A stretch of DNA of 64,000 bases, taken from positions 1-64,000 of the forward strand of contig NZ_BAABRU010000001.1 in NCBI RefSeq assembly GCF_039545135.1, given 5' to 3'. A model generated the notes under the pieces. That model was not told the origin of the DNA. It did no database searches and worked only from the letters and a program-made list of their open reading frames with translations. The stretch's first letter is position 1. Every line of letters starts with the position of its first letter. The DNA comes from Herpetosiphon gulosus. Its GTDB lineage: Bacteria; Chloroflexota; Chloroflexia; Chloroflexales; Herpetosiphonaceae. The position numbers were made by a program, and so were the translations under genes. Shown here one piece after another: positions 52,099 to 63,200 of this stretch.

Positions 52099-52923
52099 AT
52101 GACTGGGCAATCATCAATTCAAACCTTGCTGCACCATTGGCTCAAGCTGTTTGCCTTGGCGATTGCCCAGTTGGTTCAACGCTTCGCCAAGCCACCAAAC
52201 CAGCTAGCAATGAATGTAGATCAAGCACCACCTATGTCTGTTACCCCAACCGACCAACCAGAATTTGAAGCCGAATTGTTCTCAATTGAGGTAGTTGCAA
52301 ACCCTGAGTTTGAGACTGCTATGTTGATTGAGCCAGTTGAATTATCATCCCCAACACCAACCCTGACTGAGCATTTAAATCCAGATCTGTTGCTGCGAGC
52401 CGAGGCTGTGCTGTTTGTAGCAGGCGATCCGGTTGAGTATGCCACCTTGGCCAAGGCGCTCGAATTGCCTGAGCAGGACATTCCGCTGTTGATTGCTGAT
52501 TTACGCCAGCGTTTCAATGGGCGCGGCATTCGGTTACAAGATCAAGCTGGTACCTTGCAATTGGTTAGTGCGCCTGAGGCAACCGATGCCCTTGAACGGT
52601 TTCTAGGGGTCAGCCAGCCGCAAAAACTCTCGCCAGCAGCCCTTGAGGTTTTGGCAATTATTGCCTATCGCCAACCAGTAACCCGGGCTGGGCTTGAAGC
52701 AATTCGGGGGGTTGATTCGAGTGGCGTTGTGCGTTCGCTCTTGGCGCGTGAATTAATTTATGAGGTTGGTCGGGCTGAAACAATTGGCCGCCCAGTGCTT
52801 TATGGCACAACCAGTCAATTTTTGCATATTTTTGGGATCACGAGTTTGGCTGAATTGCCAGCCTTTAATTTTGAACGCCAAGCCCCAATCGACCCCGACG
52901 CAACTCAAGAACGCCTGTTTTAA
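52099..52923 (+). CDS. scpB: Segregation and condensation protein ScpB
   Basis: ScpB is a kleisin-binding partner of the SMC-ScpA condensin. The 274-residue frame has the winged-helix core at about residues 90-255: LNPDLLLRAEAVLFVAGDPVEYATLAKAL, LEVLAIIAYRQPVTRAGLEAIRGVDSSGVV and GRPVLYGTTSQFLHIFGI. About 90 N-terminal residues before LNPDLLL are not typical of ScpB and are Pro/Glu-rich. A later start such as ATG 52210 or 52231 is possible. scpA is not in the window. Confidence 0.9.
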   Translation: MTGQSSIQTLLHHWLKLFALAIAQLVQRFAKPPNQLAMNVDQAPPMSVTPTDQPEFEAELFSIEVVANPEFETAMLIEPVELSSPTPTLTEHLNPDLLLRAEAVLFVAGDPVEYATLAKALELPEQDIPLLIADLRQRFNGRGIRLQDQAGTLQLVSAPEATDALERFLGVSQPQKLSPAALEVLAIIAYRQPVTRAGLEAIRGVDSSGVVRSLLARELIYEVGRAETIGRPVLYGTTSQFLHIFGITSLAELPAFNFERQAPIDPDATQERLF

Positions 52924-52987
52924 GCAATTTAGCTCCCTCACCCCAACGACTTTTTCTAAGCTGCTAGGGCAAGGGAATTCGCTATGA

Positions 52988-53665
52988 TTAAACTGAAGAT
53001 GCGACTTCGGCTGGCTCAGCCACGCTAGGTTCAGGTTTGGCCGAATGCGGTAAGGCTTTGAATAATTTCAAGCCCCATTGCACCGCAGGCCCGATGCTAA
53101 CTGCAAACAACAAGGTGCCCCAACCAACATCACCGCCCATAATCCAGCCTAAAAACAATACAGATAGCTCAATGCCAGTGCGAACATGGCGCACAGGCCA
53201 GTTGAAACGTTTCACCAAAAACAGCATAAAACTATCGCGTGGGCCTGCTCCCATATTTGCCCCGATATAGGCTCCGATGCCAATGCCACACAGCACCAAG
53301 GCTATCAGATAGTAACCCAATTGCCAAGGCCATGAGCTTACCGCAGGAATAAACGGCATAGTTAGGTCGGTGACCAGCCCAATCAAAATAATATTGCTGA
53401 TTGTGCCCCAACCAAAGCGAATATCAACCACCAGCAACATTGCCATCAGCGCAAAGCCAACTAGCTCGCTGACCAAACCCACCTTCAAGCCAGTTAGTTT
53501 GTTAATCCCTTGATGAAAGAGATCCCACGGTCCCAACCCAAAATGGCTCTGCATCATAAAGCTGATTGCGAGGCCATACATGCTCAAGCCAAAGATCAAT
53601 TGAACCCATTGGCGAGCCGCAACTGGCCGAAAATCGAAGTGCCGCGCGATAAATGAACCAAACAT
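52988..53665 (-). CDS. YczE/YitT-like integral membrane protein
   Basis: ATG 53665 (MFGSFIARHFDFRPVAARQW) follows AGGA 7 nt upstream and gives 225 residues. Five or six hydrophobic helices are visible, with the family motifs SHFGLGPWDLFHQGINKLTGL and YIGANMGAGPRDSFMLFLVKRF. The C-terminus is Pro/Glu-rich. Members are often of unknown function in the inner membrane. It is convergent with scpB, and a decayed family A repeat lies between (52931-52982). Confidence 0.8.
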   Translation of the reverse strand: MFGSFIARHFDFRPVAARQWVQLIFGLSMYGLAISFMMQSHFGLGPWDLFHQGINKLTGLKVGLVSELVGFALMAMLLVVDIRFGWGTISNIILIGLVTDLTMPFIPAVSSWPWQLGYYLIALVLCGIGIGAYIGANMGAGPRDSFMLFLVKRFNWPVRHVRTGIELSVLFLGWIMGGDVGWGTLLFAVSIGPAVQWGLKLFKALPHSAKPEPSVAEPAEVASSV

Positions 53666-53847
53666 AGAGCCATCCTTGTGGAGCAATAAACCAATAGTAT
53701 GTGTTTAACAGATTGTCCTAGCAACAACGAGTGACAATCGTTGAACATGGATTAGGACAATTATAGCCAACTTTGACCGTAGGAGGATGGCGCTGCTTTT
53801 GCTATACTCGCCCTAGGTTTCGGTTGTTTCTCATTTTGGGAGGTTGT

Positions 53848-54972
53848 ATGCAGCTTCGTGATCGTTTGGGCTGGATGTTGAGTGGTATTTTGCTGGGCAT
53901 GTTGTTGATGGTGAGTTGCGATGTGGTCAATCAGGCTTCGACGGTTCAGCCAAGTGTGGCCGATGCTGCCGCTGTGCCTTCAACTGGCCCGTTGGCAACC
54001 GCCGCTGCCCAGATGCCCGTCAATCAGGCTGGGGTTGATGCCTATAGCAATGTAATTCGGGCGGTCTATAATCGGGGCAATCCTTCGGTCGTTCGCATCG
54101 ATGTGCAAAGTAACCAAGGCGAATCGCTAGGCACTGGCTTTGTGATCGATAAACAGGGCCATATCGTCACCAATAATCACGTTGTTGGCAGCAGCCGTAG
54201 TGTGTTGGTTAATTTTATTGACGGCGAGGCAGCAATTGCCGATGTAATTGGCGTGGATAGCGATTCAGATTTGGCAGTGATCAAGGTGCGCAATCCAAAT
54301 GCCAATATTTTGGTGCCAGTTGAGCTTGGCGATTCATCGGCGGTGCAAGTTGGCGATGTAGTGGTGGCGATTGGCAATCCTTACGGCGAGAATCGTACCG
54401 CCACGGCGGGGATCATCAGCGCAATTCGTGGAGCTAAAAACGAGGGTGGCGGCAGTACCTTCTCAATTCCTGGGGTGTTGCAAACTGACACAGCGATTAA
54501 CCCAGGTAATTCGGGCGGGCCATTGTTCAACAGTCAAGGTCAAGTAATTGGGGTCAACACCTTTATTCTCGATCCATCGGGGCGCGGCGCGAATATTGGC
54601 TTGGGCTTTGCCGTGCCGATCAATTTAGTTAAGCTGGTTGCCCCAGCGATTATTCGTGATGGCAGCTATACTCATCCATTCTTTGGCGCGGTGGTGAGTA
54701 GCGTCGATAGCTATTTTGCTGAAGTTAACAATTTGCCCAGCAAAGGCATTATCATTACCCAACTCTATAATGGCCCTGCTGCCGAAGCTGGTTTGCAAGT
54801 TGGCGATGTGATTGTGGCGGTCAATGGTGAACCAATGCTCGAATCGGGCGATTTGATTTCATTGTTGGAATTAACAACCCAGCCCGGTGATCGGATTACA
54901 GTTACCGTAGCCGAAGGCAATGGCCGTACCCGTGATGTTCAAGTGCAGGTTGGGGCACGCCCAGGCCGCTAG
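53848..54972 (+). CDS. HtrA/DegP-like serine protease with PDZ domain, probable lipoprotein
   Basis: This is an envelope quality-control protease. ATG 53848 (GGGAGG upstream) gives 374 residues. The N-terminus LGMLLMVSC with Cys24 looks like a lipobox. The catalytic triad is His111 (TNNHVVG), Asp141 (SDSDLAVIK) and Ser222 (NPGNSGGPL). A single PDZ domain occupies about 275-370 (GIIITQLYNGPAAEAGLQVGDVIVAVNG). One PDZ is typical of DegS/HtrA-type proteins. A TGC-TATACT (53800-53808) extended -10 lies about 40 nt upstream. Confidence 0.93.
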   Translation: MQLRDRLGWMLSGILLGMLLMVSCDVVNQASTVQPSVADAAAVPSTGPLATAAAQMPVNQAGVDAYSNVIRAVYNRGNPSVVRIDVQSNQGESLGTGFVIDKQGHIVTNNHVVGSSRSVLVNFIDGEAAIADVIGVDSDSDLAVIKVRNPNANILVPVELGDSSAVQVGDVVVAIGNPYGENRTATAGIISAIRGAKNEGGGSTFSIPGVLQTDTAINPGNSGGPLFNSQGQVIGVNTFILDPSGRGANIGLGFAVPINLVKLVAPAIIRDGSYTHPFFGAVVSSVDSYFAEVNNLPSKGIIITQLYNGPAAEAGLQVGDVIVAVNGEPMLESGDLISLLELTTQPGDRITVTVAEGNGRTRDVQVQVGARPGR

Positions 54973-55001
54973 ATCAAACCAAGCAGCAAGATTCCACCTT
55001 C

Positions 55002-55037
55002 AGCCCTAGCAGGTTATGCTGGGGCTTTTGCTACAAT
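55002..55037 (+). terminator. HtrA terminator fused to the next promoter
   Basis: AGCCCTAGCA (55002-55011) pairs with TGCTGGGGCT (55017-55026), then TTTT. Directly in its tail, TGC-TACAAT (55029-55037) is an extended -10 for the peptidase gene. The two elements overlap within 40 nt. Confidence 0.7.
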
Positions 55038-55066
55038 ACAGTCAGGTTTATCGAAAGGGGTTCTGT

Positions 55067-56164
55067 GTGTCAATCCGTACAAGTTTGGTTGATCTAACCT
55101 CGCGTTTAGTGGCGATTCCCAGTGTTTCCGCTGAAAAACGCGATTTGCAGCCAGTGATCGATCTGGTGGTGGCTGAGTTAGCCGATTATCCAGCGGCCTT
55201 GCTGCATCACCGTGATGCCAATGTCTACCCAATGTTGGTGGTCAATTTCAACCAAGAACTGCGTAGCGATCTTATCTTAAATGCGCATTTGGATGTTGTG
55301 CCAGCCCGCCCTGAGCAATGGCAAGCCTTCGAGCGTGATGGTAAATTGTATGGTCGTGGCACGCAAGATATGAAGGGATCGGCGGCAGTCTACATTGAAA
55401 TTATTAAGGAAATTGCCCAATTGCCTGCTGCGCAACGCCCTAGTGTCAGCTTTCAATTTGTCACCGACGAGGAAATTGGCGGTGCTAATGGCACGGCTTT
55501 ATTACGTGATGAAGGTTGGCAGGCCAATCTATTTATTGCTGGCGAGCCGACTAACCTGAATATTTGTCATGGAGCCAAGGGCATTTTATGGTTGGCAGTC
55601 GAGCAGCCAGGTGTGCCAGCCCACGGCTCGCGGCCTTGGGAAGGCGTGAATCCAATTGAGCGCTTGGCCAGTGGGCTTGGGCGTTTGTACGACTATTATC
55701 CAACTCCTGCGCAAGAAATTTGGCGTACTACAGTCACGCCTGCGATTATCAAAGGCGGCGATGCTGGTAACCGCATTCCAGCCAATGCCCAACTTAATCT
55801 TGATATTCGCTGGACACCTGAAGAAGGCGCTGATGCGGTGATTGATAACGTTAAGCAAGCCTTTGCGACTACCAGCGAACCCAACCCCAACGTGCAGATT
55901 TTGCATCGTGGCACGGCCCTAAATACGCCTGCCGAGGAGCCAAACTTACAACGAATTGTTGATGCTCAACAAACCAGCCTTGGTCGCCAAGCCCAACTCT
56001 TCCGCGAGCATTTCGGCTCTGATGCCCGTTTCTACAGCGATGCAGGCATTCCAGCAGTCTGTTGGGGGCCAGAAGGCGCAGGCTTACACACCGACGACGA
56101 GTGGGTCAGCATCGATGGCTTGGTCAATTATTATCAGGCGGTCAAAGCCCTGCTTGGGATGTAG
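55067..56164 (+). CDS. M20 family metallopeptidase (ArgE/DapE-like)
   Basis: This is a cytoplasmic zinc amidohydrolase. GTG 55067 with AAGGGG upstream gives 365 residues. Family features are LNAHLDVVPA (metal His and Asp), GRGTQDMKGS, FQFVTDEEIGGANG with the catalytic Glu pair, FIAGEPTNLNICHGAKG, GVPAHGSRPWEGVNPIE (dimerisation domain) and a terminal metal His in GAGLHTDDEW. The substrate could be an acetylated amino acid, a succinyl-diaminopimelate or a dipeptide. Family C repeats follow it. Confidence 0.92.
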   Translation: MSIRTSLVDLTSRLVAIPSVSAEKRDLQPVIDLVVAELADYPAALLHHRDANVYPMLVVNFNQELRSDLILNAHLDVVPARPEQWQAFERDGKLYGRGTQDMKGSAAVYIEIIKEIAQLPAAQRPSVSFQFVTDEEIGGANGTALLRDEGWQANLFIAGEPTNLNICHGAKGILWLAVEQPGVPAHGSRPWEGVNPIERLASGLGRLYDYYPTPAQEIWRTTVTPAIIKGGDAGNRIPANAQLNLDIRWTPEEGADAVIDNVKQAFATTSEPNPNVQILHRGTALNTPAEEPNLQRIVDAQQTSLGRQAQLFREHFGSDARFYSDAGIPAVCWGPEGAGLHTDDEWVSIDGLVNYYQAVKALLGM

Positions 56165-56330
56165 GTGATCCACGAAGGCCGAGGGATCAGGGATCAGGGG
56201 TTAGGGGTCAGAAATCAGCTTGGCAGTACGAGGCTGATCCCTGGCCCCTGATAAACCCTGCACCTCTGTGTTAAAGCTTGCGCCCGGTCTTGCGCTTGCA
56301 TCCTCAGCAATGATTAAAACAAATTGGCTA
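56165..56330. repeat. Repeats after the M20 gene
   Basis: Family B (ATCCACGAAGGCCGAGGG near 56167) and C (GGATCAGGGGTTAGGGGTC near 56192, CTGATCCCTGGCCCCTGA near 56233) copies fill this gap. CTACAGTACGGGAGCACTGTAG (56330-56351), just past the repeats, is an inverted repeat (CTACAGT/ACTGTAG) near the 3' end of the convergent DUF4388 gene. Confidence 0.6.
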
Positions 56331-56376
56331 CAGTACGGGAGCACTGTAGCCAATCAAGGAAGATATTGTAAAATTT

Positions 56377-57123
56377 TTAGCGGCGGGCTGGGCCTTGAGC
56401 CAAACGCCCAAGCAGACCACCTTGATTTGGTCGGCTAATATCGCTTGCTTGCGTTGCTGCTGGTTGGGTTGGCAGTGGAGCCGTCGTCAACTCAGGTTGT
56501 TTGGCTGGGGTTAGGGTTGGCGTTAAGCTAGCCAATGGCATCGGCGCAGTCGTTGGCTCCAACACCTTAGTTGCTAAGCTTTTAGCAGGATCAACCCCCA
56601 TAATTGCCACCACGCCAGCTTTGACCAAGCGGACAATTGCTCGTGAAACATCGATTGGCTCGATGATCAAGCGTTCAGCGATCTGGCGAATGCTACTTTC
56701 TCCATTGATTGTTCGTGCTACCGCCACCGCCATCGAATCGAGTGGTTGGCTGGGCGTTGCGCCATTGCGAATGTAGGGAATCGCATTATCGCTAGGGATG
56801 AAAATGCGCAATTCGCTCCACGAACGAGCGCGATCCTCAGCTTCATCGCATAAGCTCATTGCATCCGAGAGCATTGTTTCTTGGGTTAGCTCGCGTAAAT
56901 CGCGCACGGCGAATTCAGCGTTGGGTTCTTCAAATAGCAGCCAAACTGCCTCTGGCCCAACTTTATCGTTATATTCAGCGTGGCGTACCAGCCCATCGCG
57001 GGTCAGGATCAAGCCACGTCCATGTTTGCCGACAATTTCAAGCTCGCCACACATTGAGCTTTGTTGCATTAGTTCGAGTAATTCACGTAAAGGAAAGCTG
57101 TTGAATGTGCCTGTTAGTTCCAT
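56377..57123 (-). CDS. DUF4388-like protein
   Basis: The 248-residue protein starts MELTGTFNSFPLRELLELMQ, with GGGAGG upstream. The first 90 residues match DUF4388/PATAN-like domains (GELEIVGKHGRGLILTRDGLVRHAEYNDKVGPEAVWLL), found in Chloroflexota and myxobacterial signalling proteins. The middle is helical (SIRQIAERLIIEPIDVSRAIVRLVKAGVV), possibly a winged helix. The last 60 residues are Pro/Thr-rich. It is probably a signalling or gene-regulation adaptor. No kinase is adjacent. Confidence 0.8.
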   Translation of the reverse strand: MELTGTFNSFPLRELLELMQQSSMCGELEIVGKHGRGLILTRDGLVRHAEYNDKVGPEAVWLLFEEPNAEFAVRDLRELTQETMLSDAMSLCDEAEDRARSWSELRIFIPSDNAIPYIRNGATPSQPLDSMAVAVARTINGESSIRQIAERLIIEPIDVSRAIVRLVKAGVVAIMGVDPAKSLATKVLEPTTAPMPLASLTPTLTPAKQPELTTAPLPTQPAATQASDISRPNQGGLLGRLAQGPARR

Positions 57124-57225
57124 GGCAACCTCCCGAATCTGTTTGCCATAGTAACATAACTAACTTATACATATGTCAATCTGTAGTCCCCTTCTTGGTT
57201 AGTACTGAGATTTACTCCTGCGGTT

Positions 57226-57259
57226 AAAACAATCACGAGGCAGTAGTACTGCCCCGTGA
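57226..57259 (-). terminator. Terminator of the giant repeat gene
   Basis: On the minus strand TCACGGGGCAGTA (57259-57247) pairs with TACTGCCTCGTGA (57245-57233), one G-T pair apart from perfect, then TTGTTTT. It lies 32 nt after the stop of the giant gene. Confidence 0.85.
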
Positions 57260-57290
57260 CTTCCGTTAATCCGAATTGATTATTTGGGAT

Positions 57291-60200
57291 TTAGCGTGGT
57301 AATGGCCGTTCTGGCACGCCAGTCAAATCTTCTGGGGTGCTTGGGCGTTGCTCAGCAAAGACCAAGGTGGTGTTGGCTGGCACAATGTATGGCCCGCGAA
57401 TGTTGTTGTATGTTCCACCGTTGATTTCGTGAGTTTCCAGAATCGCGCCATAGCTGGTCAAACCAAACGAATCGGCTTGCGCATAGATTCGACTGCCAGC
57501 ACTGAGTTGGCCTGGTGGTACGAAGCTCAAATCTGAGCGATAGTATTGGCCACCGCTGATTAAGGTCAGGGTTGCGTTCGGTGCTAACACCGGCGCATTG
57601 GTTGGAATTGCCCATGCCATTCCGAAGAGCCCAATACTATTCCATGGTTGGTTGACTGCGGTCGGTGCTTGGGCTGGATTGATATAGGCATCAACCCAAT
57701 AGCCGCCCGACAGTGGCTCCGAACCTGTGTTGCGAATCGTGACTCGAACTGTACCATTGAGCACTTGAATGCTATCAACCACTACGTCAACCGAGGCTGG
57801 TTTGGTCGCCATTGGGATGAAGACCAAAGCCCGATCATCATTGATGATCGTGATTGTGCTGGTGATTGGGGTGCCAAAGGCTGTTCCAGCTGGGTTGGTC
57901 AAGCTCAACAAGATGGTTTCGTTGAGTTCATAGGTGCTATCATCAAGGATTGGCACAATCACTTCAACGCTGGTTTGGCCTTGTGGGATGGTCAGCGTTT
58001 GAGTAACTGGGGTGTAATCGCTGAGATTGGCCGTACCGTTGCTAGTAGCAAAAGTTACCTGAACTGCGCTATTTGGATTTGGCGCGTTCAGTTGAACGGT
58101 TACGGTTGCGCTGCCAGTTGCTTCGACCACCTCGTAATTGTTGAGGCTGAAGCTGATGCGTGGCACAACCAAGGCCACAATCGCGCTAGCATTATTGTTG
58201 GCTAGCAGTTGGTCAATCTCATCGCTGACACTGACATTGTTGATTAAGGTTGTATCGCTCGCCAAGCTTGGGCTGATAATCCCCGAAATTTGAATCGAAC
58301 CACTCGCGCCTGCTGGCAGATCATTGACCGTCCAAACGTAACTTGGGTTGGCTCCAGTATCGGTGATCGTCAAGCCTTGGCTGCTCACATTCACGTTGGT
58401 CAGCAATGGTGAGACAATATCGGTCAAGACGATGTTGCTGGTTTGCAGGTTGCCAGTGTTGGTCAGATGGATGGTAAAGGTGACTGGCGTGCCTGGCGTT
58501 GCAACACTTGGTGTAACTTGCTTGCTAATCGCTAAATCAACGCTGGTTATGGTGACAGTTACATCATCGCTGGCGTTGTAGCTACGTTCTAAGTTAACCG
58601 TACCACTGGCCGAAGTCCAACTGAGATCAACCTCGTTGACCAAGCTTGCGCCAATCGCTAAGGCTGGTGGCGAAGCGACGCGGGCTTGGTAGCCCAGTAC
58701 CGTGGTCGAGCCAGTTGCGAAGCTAGCGAAGGTTGCTTCGACCGTTGTGCCATTGATTACAAAGCTGGTTGGAGCTGGGCCTGAGATAACGTTCAGCGAG
58801 CCAGCAACTGCACTCAAGCCGGTTGGCAAGCTATCTGCAACCAGCAGATCATAGGCGATCGAATTGCTTTGGGCGGTGTGTTCAATTGTCAAGGTGTAAT
58901 CGAGCACTTGACCAAAGTCAGGCGTGCTGTCATCAACCGCCTTCACAATTGTCAAGGTTGGTTCAATCACATCGACGGTGGCGGTGTTGATTGTATCGGT
59001 CAAGCTTGGGTCGGCGCTACCATTGACGCTATTCAGCAGTTTCGCGCCACGCACCACGCTACTGCTACCATCGACGGTTGCTTGGTAGGTGATCGTAAAG
59101 CTGTCGTTATCGATGGCATTGGCAGCATTGACATTGCCTGGGTTGACCACGCTGCTCGCAGCAATCGTCAAGGTTTGACCACTGAGGTTAGCAGTCAAGC
59201 CATTGACGGTCATGCCGTTGGCGTTGGCAACGCTGGCCGAACCAGCGACATAGGTCAAGCCAACTGGCAAGGTGTCAACAAAGCTCAGATTGTTGGTCGT
59301 GCCTTCGAGTACCGTTGCGGTTAAGACATAGGTCACAACTTCGCCGAAGGTTACTTGGCTGCCAACTGTGCTAGCAATGCTGGTGCTCGCCACGGCTTTT
59401 TCAAGCTCAAAGCTGGTTGCAACTGCGTAATCCAACACATTGCTGTCAGCAGTGAAGCTTGGTAATTGTGATCCGCTAACATTCTTCCAGGTGATTGAAC
59501 CTTCGCTGCTAGCCGTCGCACCTTGGTTGATGCTATTGGGCAGGGTGTATTCAATAACGACGGTTAGACGTTGGTCGTTGCTGCCATTGGTATTGATCAA
59601 GAGATTAATGTTGCCAGTGTTGATCAAATCGCCGTTGGCATCGAAGCCCAAATTGCCACTAAAGTTGGTGCTAGTTGCGCCATCGCTGACAATCGCCGAA
59701 ACCAAGGCTGGTGTGCCAAAGCTTGCTGGCAAATCAACATTCAAATCGACATCATAGGCTGAGGCCAAGCTATTGGTGGTATGGCTAATCACCAGTTGCT
59801 GGCGGAGCTTATCGGCGGCATCTAAGCCACCATCAGCAGTAAGTTTGCTCAAATTGATGTTGAGATCTGGCTCAACCACAGTAACGGTAACTGAGTTATC
59901 GCTATCGCTCAGGTTGGGGCTAGCCGTGGCATCAACATCGTTGGTCAAGGCTGTACCCGAAGGCACGTTTTGGCCGACAGTTGCACGATAGATCAAGCTG
60001 AAACTATCGGTGTCGAGGCCATCACTTGGGTAGCTACCAGGGTTGGTCGCTGGATCGACGCGGAAGATCACATTTTGGCCAACGCTGGTCACTGTAAAGT
60101 TATTCAGCGTAATTCCGCCATTGCTCAAGATTGCGCCTGAGCCAACTTCATAGCTCATGCCAACTGGCAAGGTATCGGTCAGCACAATATTGCTGGTGCT

Positions 60201-63200
60201 ACCTTCAATCACTGCTACTTCGAGGGTATAGGTGACGGTCTGGCCAGCTGAAACCGTACTAGCAGCGGGCACAATCGCCTTAGTCACTGTAAAGAACGAA
60301 GCAATTGCAGCGTCAACGCTATCGGTTTGGCTGTAGCGAGGCAAGCTCACATCTGCTGCGTTGCGCCATGTTACGCCGCTTTGCATGCTGGCCAAGCTGG
60401 CTGGAGCAGCAGTGTTGTTCACTTGAGCGCTAATCGTCAAGACAATTTGCGAGCCAATTGGCATGCTTGCTGGGGTATTGGTTTGCAGGTTGTTGCCAAC
60501 AATTGCAAAGCTACCACCAGTTGCCCCGCCAGTTTGTTGGGCATTAACAATGTTCAAATTGCTGAGATTGCTGGTAAAGCTGCTGGTAATTGCCACGGTG
60601 TTGGCATCCTGGGCATTGGCTCCAGCAGGGTTGTTAATCGTCACGACGAAGGTGATTGGATCGCCTGCTTCGAGCTGGGCATCGCTGGTTTCAGCAACAT
60701 TCAGCGTCAATTCAGGTTCTTGGACTGTGACGCTGACCGCATTGTTGTTATCAACCAAACCTGGGCCGGCGGTTGCATCAACATCGTTGGTTAGGGTTGC
60801 GCCCAAGCTCACATCGTTATCAACAGTTACCAAATAGCGAATTACAAAGCTATCGCTATCGGTTGCTGCGGCGTTATTGACATTACCTGGGTTGACCACG
60901 CTGCTGGTTGCAATCGTCAGGGTTTGGCCGCTAAGCGAGGCATTGAAGCCGTTGATCGTCATGCCATTGGCATCGAGCACTTGGGCTGAGCCAGCAACAT
61001 AGCTCATACCAACCGGCAATGTATCGACCCATTGGGCATTATTGGTTGTGCCTTCCAGTACCGTCGTGGTTAAGGTATATTCAACTACTTGGCCTGGCGA
61101 AACTGTACTGGTTGCTGGCGAAATCGCCTTCGTTACGCTCCAAACACTTGGAACCGTAATTGTTGGTGATGAGCCATTGGCTATGTAAATTGGTCGGCTT
61201 ACTCCACTGGCATTCGACCAAGAGATGTTTGCTGTGTTGCTAAAGCTCGCGGTTGGAGTAATGCTATCGCGAACTGCGCCTTGCACAATCACAGTCAAAA
61301 CCTGATCGTTTGAGCCATTGGTATCAATCAAAAGATTGAGATTGCCAGTTACCCTGAGAACACCACCACTGAGCGAGAAATTACCAGAAACATTGGTGCT
61401 GGTAGCACCATCGCTGACAATTGCTGAAACCAGCGTCAGGTTTTGGAGTTCTAATGGCAAGGTGTCAGTCAGCAAGACCGACGTTGCATTATTGTTGCTG
61501 CTTGGCACGTGAGCTACGCGAATTTGGTAGCGTACCGTATCGCCAGCATCAACCCCACCAGTTGCGGTGGTGATGGTTTTGACTACGCTCAGGGTTGGTT
61601 CAACCACGGTCACCGACACCTGATTGTTGTTATCGACCAAGCTTGGGCTAGCACTTGAATCAAGGTCGTTGGTCAAAACAGTGCCACCAGCGACATTACC
61701 GACTACTGTTTGGTAGCTCATCAAGAAGGTGTCGATATCAACGCTGCCAGCATTGTTGGTATTGCCGGGGTTGACGATACTGGTTGCGCTAATCGTCAGG
61801 GTTTGGCCGCTGAGCGATACATTGAAATTGTTGATCGTCACGCCGTTGGCATTCGAGATTTGCGCCGAACCCGGCACATAGCTCATACCAGTTGGAATTG
61901 TATCAACCCAGACTGGATTGAGGGTTGTGCCTTCAATCACGGTCGTGCTAACGGTGTAAGTTACGACTTGACCGATGCTGACTTGGGTGATTGGCGGAAC
62001 AATAAACTTACCAACTGTCCATGTGCTCGCCACATTGATCGTGGGAGTCGTGGCACTATCGTTATAGTTGGCGTTAAAGACACCGCCCGGGTTACGCCAT
62101 GTAAGGTCGGCAGTATTGTTGATCGTGCTGAGTGGCGTAGTTGAGTCAGCCACCGCACCCCGAACCATCAAGGTCAACACTTGGTCGTTAGCGCCATTGG
62201 TGTTGAGATCCAGGCTAAGGTTGCCCGTGGTGCGTAATTGGCCTCCAACAATTGTGAAATTGCCAGCAACATTGGTGGTAGTTGCCCCATCACTGACTGT
62301 TGCCGAGAGAATGCTGGTAGCAGTCAATTGGCTTGGCAAGGTGTCGGTAATCATTACGCTAGTGGCGTTGGCTCCGCTACCTGCGGTTGGCTGCACCTTG
62401 ATGAAATAGCGTACTTCATCACCAGCATCAACTCCAGTGGTGACTGAATTGATCGTCTTGCTGATGTTGAGTTCTGGCTCAACCACCGTAACTGTGACTT
62501 GATTGTTGGTATCGCTCAAGCCTGGGTCGGCACTCGCATCAACATCATTAGTTAAGAGCGTGCCGCTGGTGGCGTTGCCTGCTACGGTTGCCTGATAGGT
62601 AATCGTAAAGCTATCGGTATCGGCAACCGCTGCATTATCAACGTTGCCTGGATTGAGCACGCTGCTGGCGCTGATGGTTAGTACTTGGCCGCTGACATTG
62701 GCGGCAAAGCCATTGACCGTCATGCCGTTGGCATTTTCAATCACTGCCGAAGCTGGTACATACGTCATGCCAACTGGCAACGTATCAACCCATTGAATAT
62801 TATCGGTTGTACCTTCGATTAAGGTTGTGCTCAATCGGTAGGTAACGGTTGCTCCAGCCCCAACTTCAGGGCCAGGTGCAACTACCGTTTTGGCTACGCT
62901 AAAGCTGTTGGCAACGGTAATCGTTGGCGCAAGATCGGTCGCCGTGTAGCTGGCCCGTTGGACACCAGCGCTATTTCGCCATGTGACGGTTGCAGCGTTA
63001 GCAATCGCGCCACCTGGGTTAATTTGGTTGCGGACTTGGCCTGCCACGATAATCGTCAAACGTTGATCATTGGTACCATTAGTATCAAGCAACAAGTTTG
63101 GTGGCGTGATAGTTACTAAATCGCCGCTACCATTGATTGCAAAGTTGCTAGAAACATCGGTGTTGGTTGCGCCATCGCTAATCGTGGCACTTTCAATCAC

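Noticed and set aside
57648-58205. 185-codon plus-strand ORF and others opposite the giant repeat gene
   Set aside because: They recur in every module because the underlying DNA repeats; none has a start signal or a protein-like pattern.
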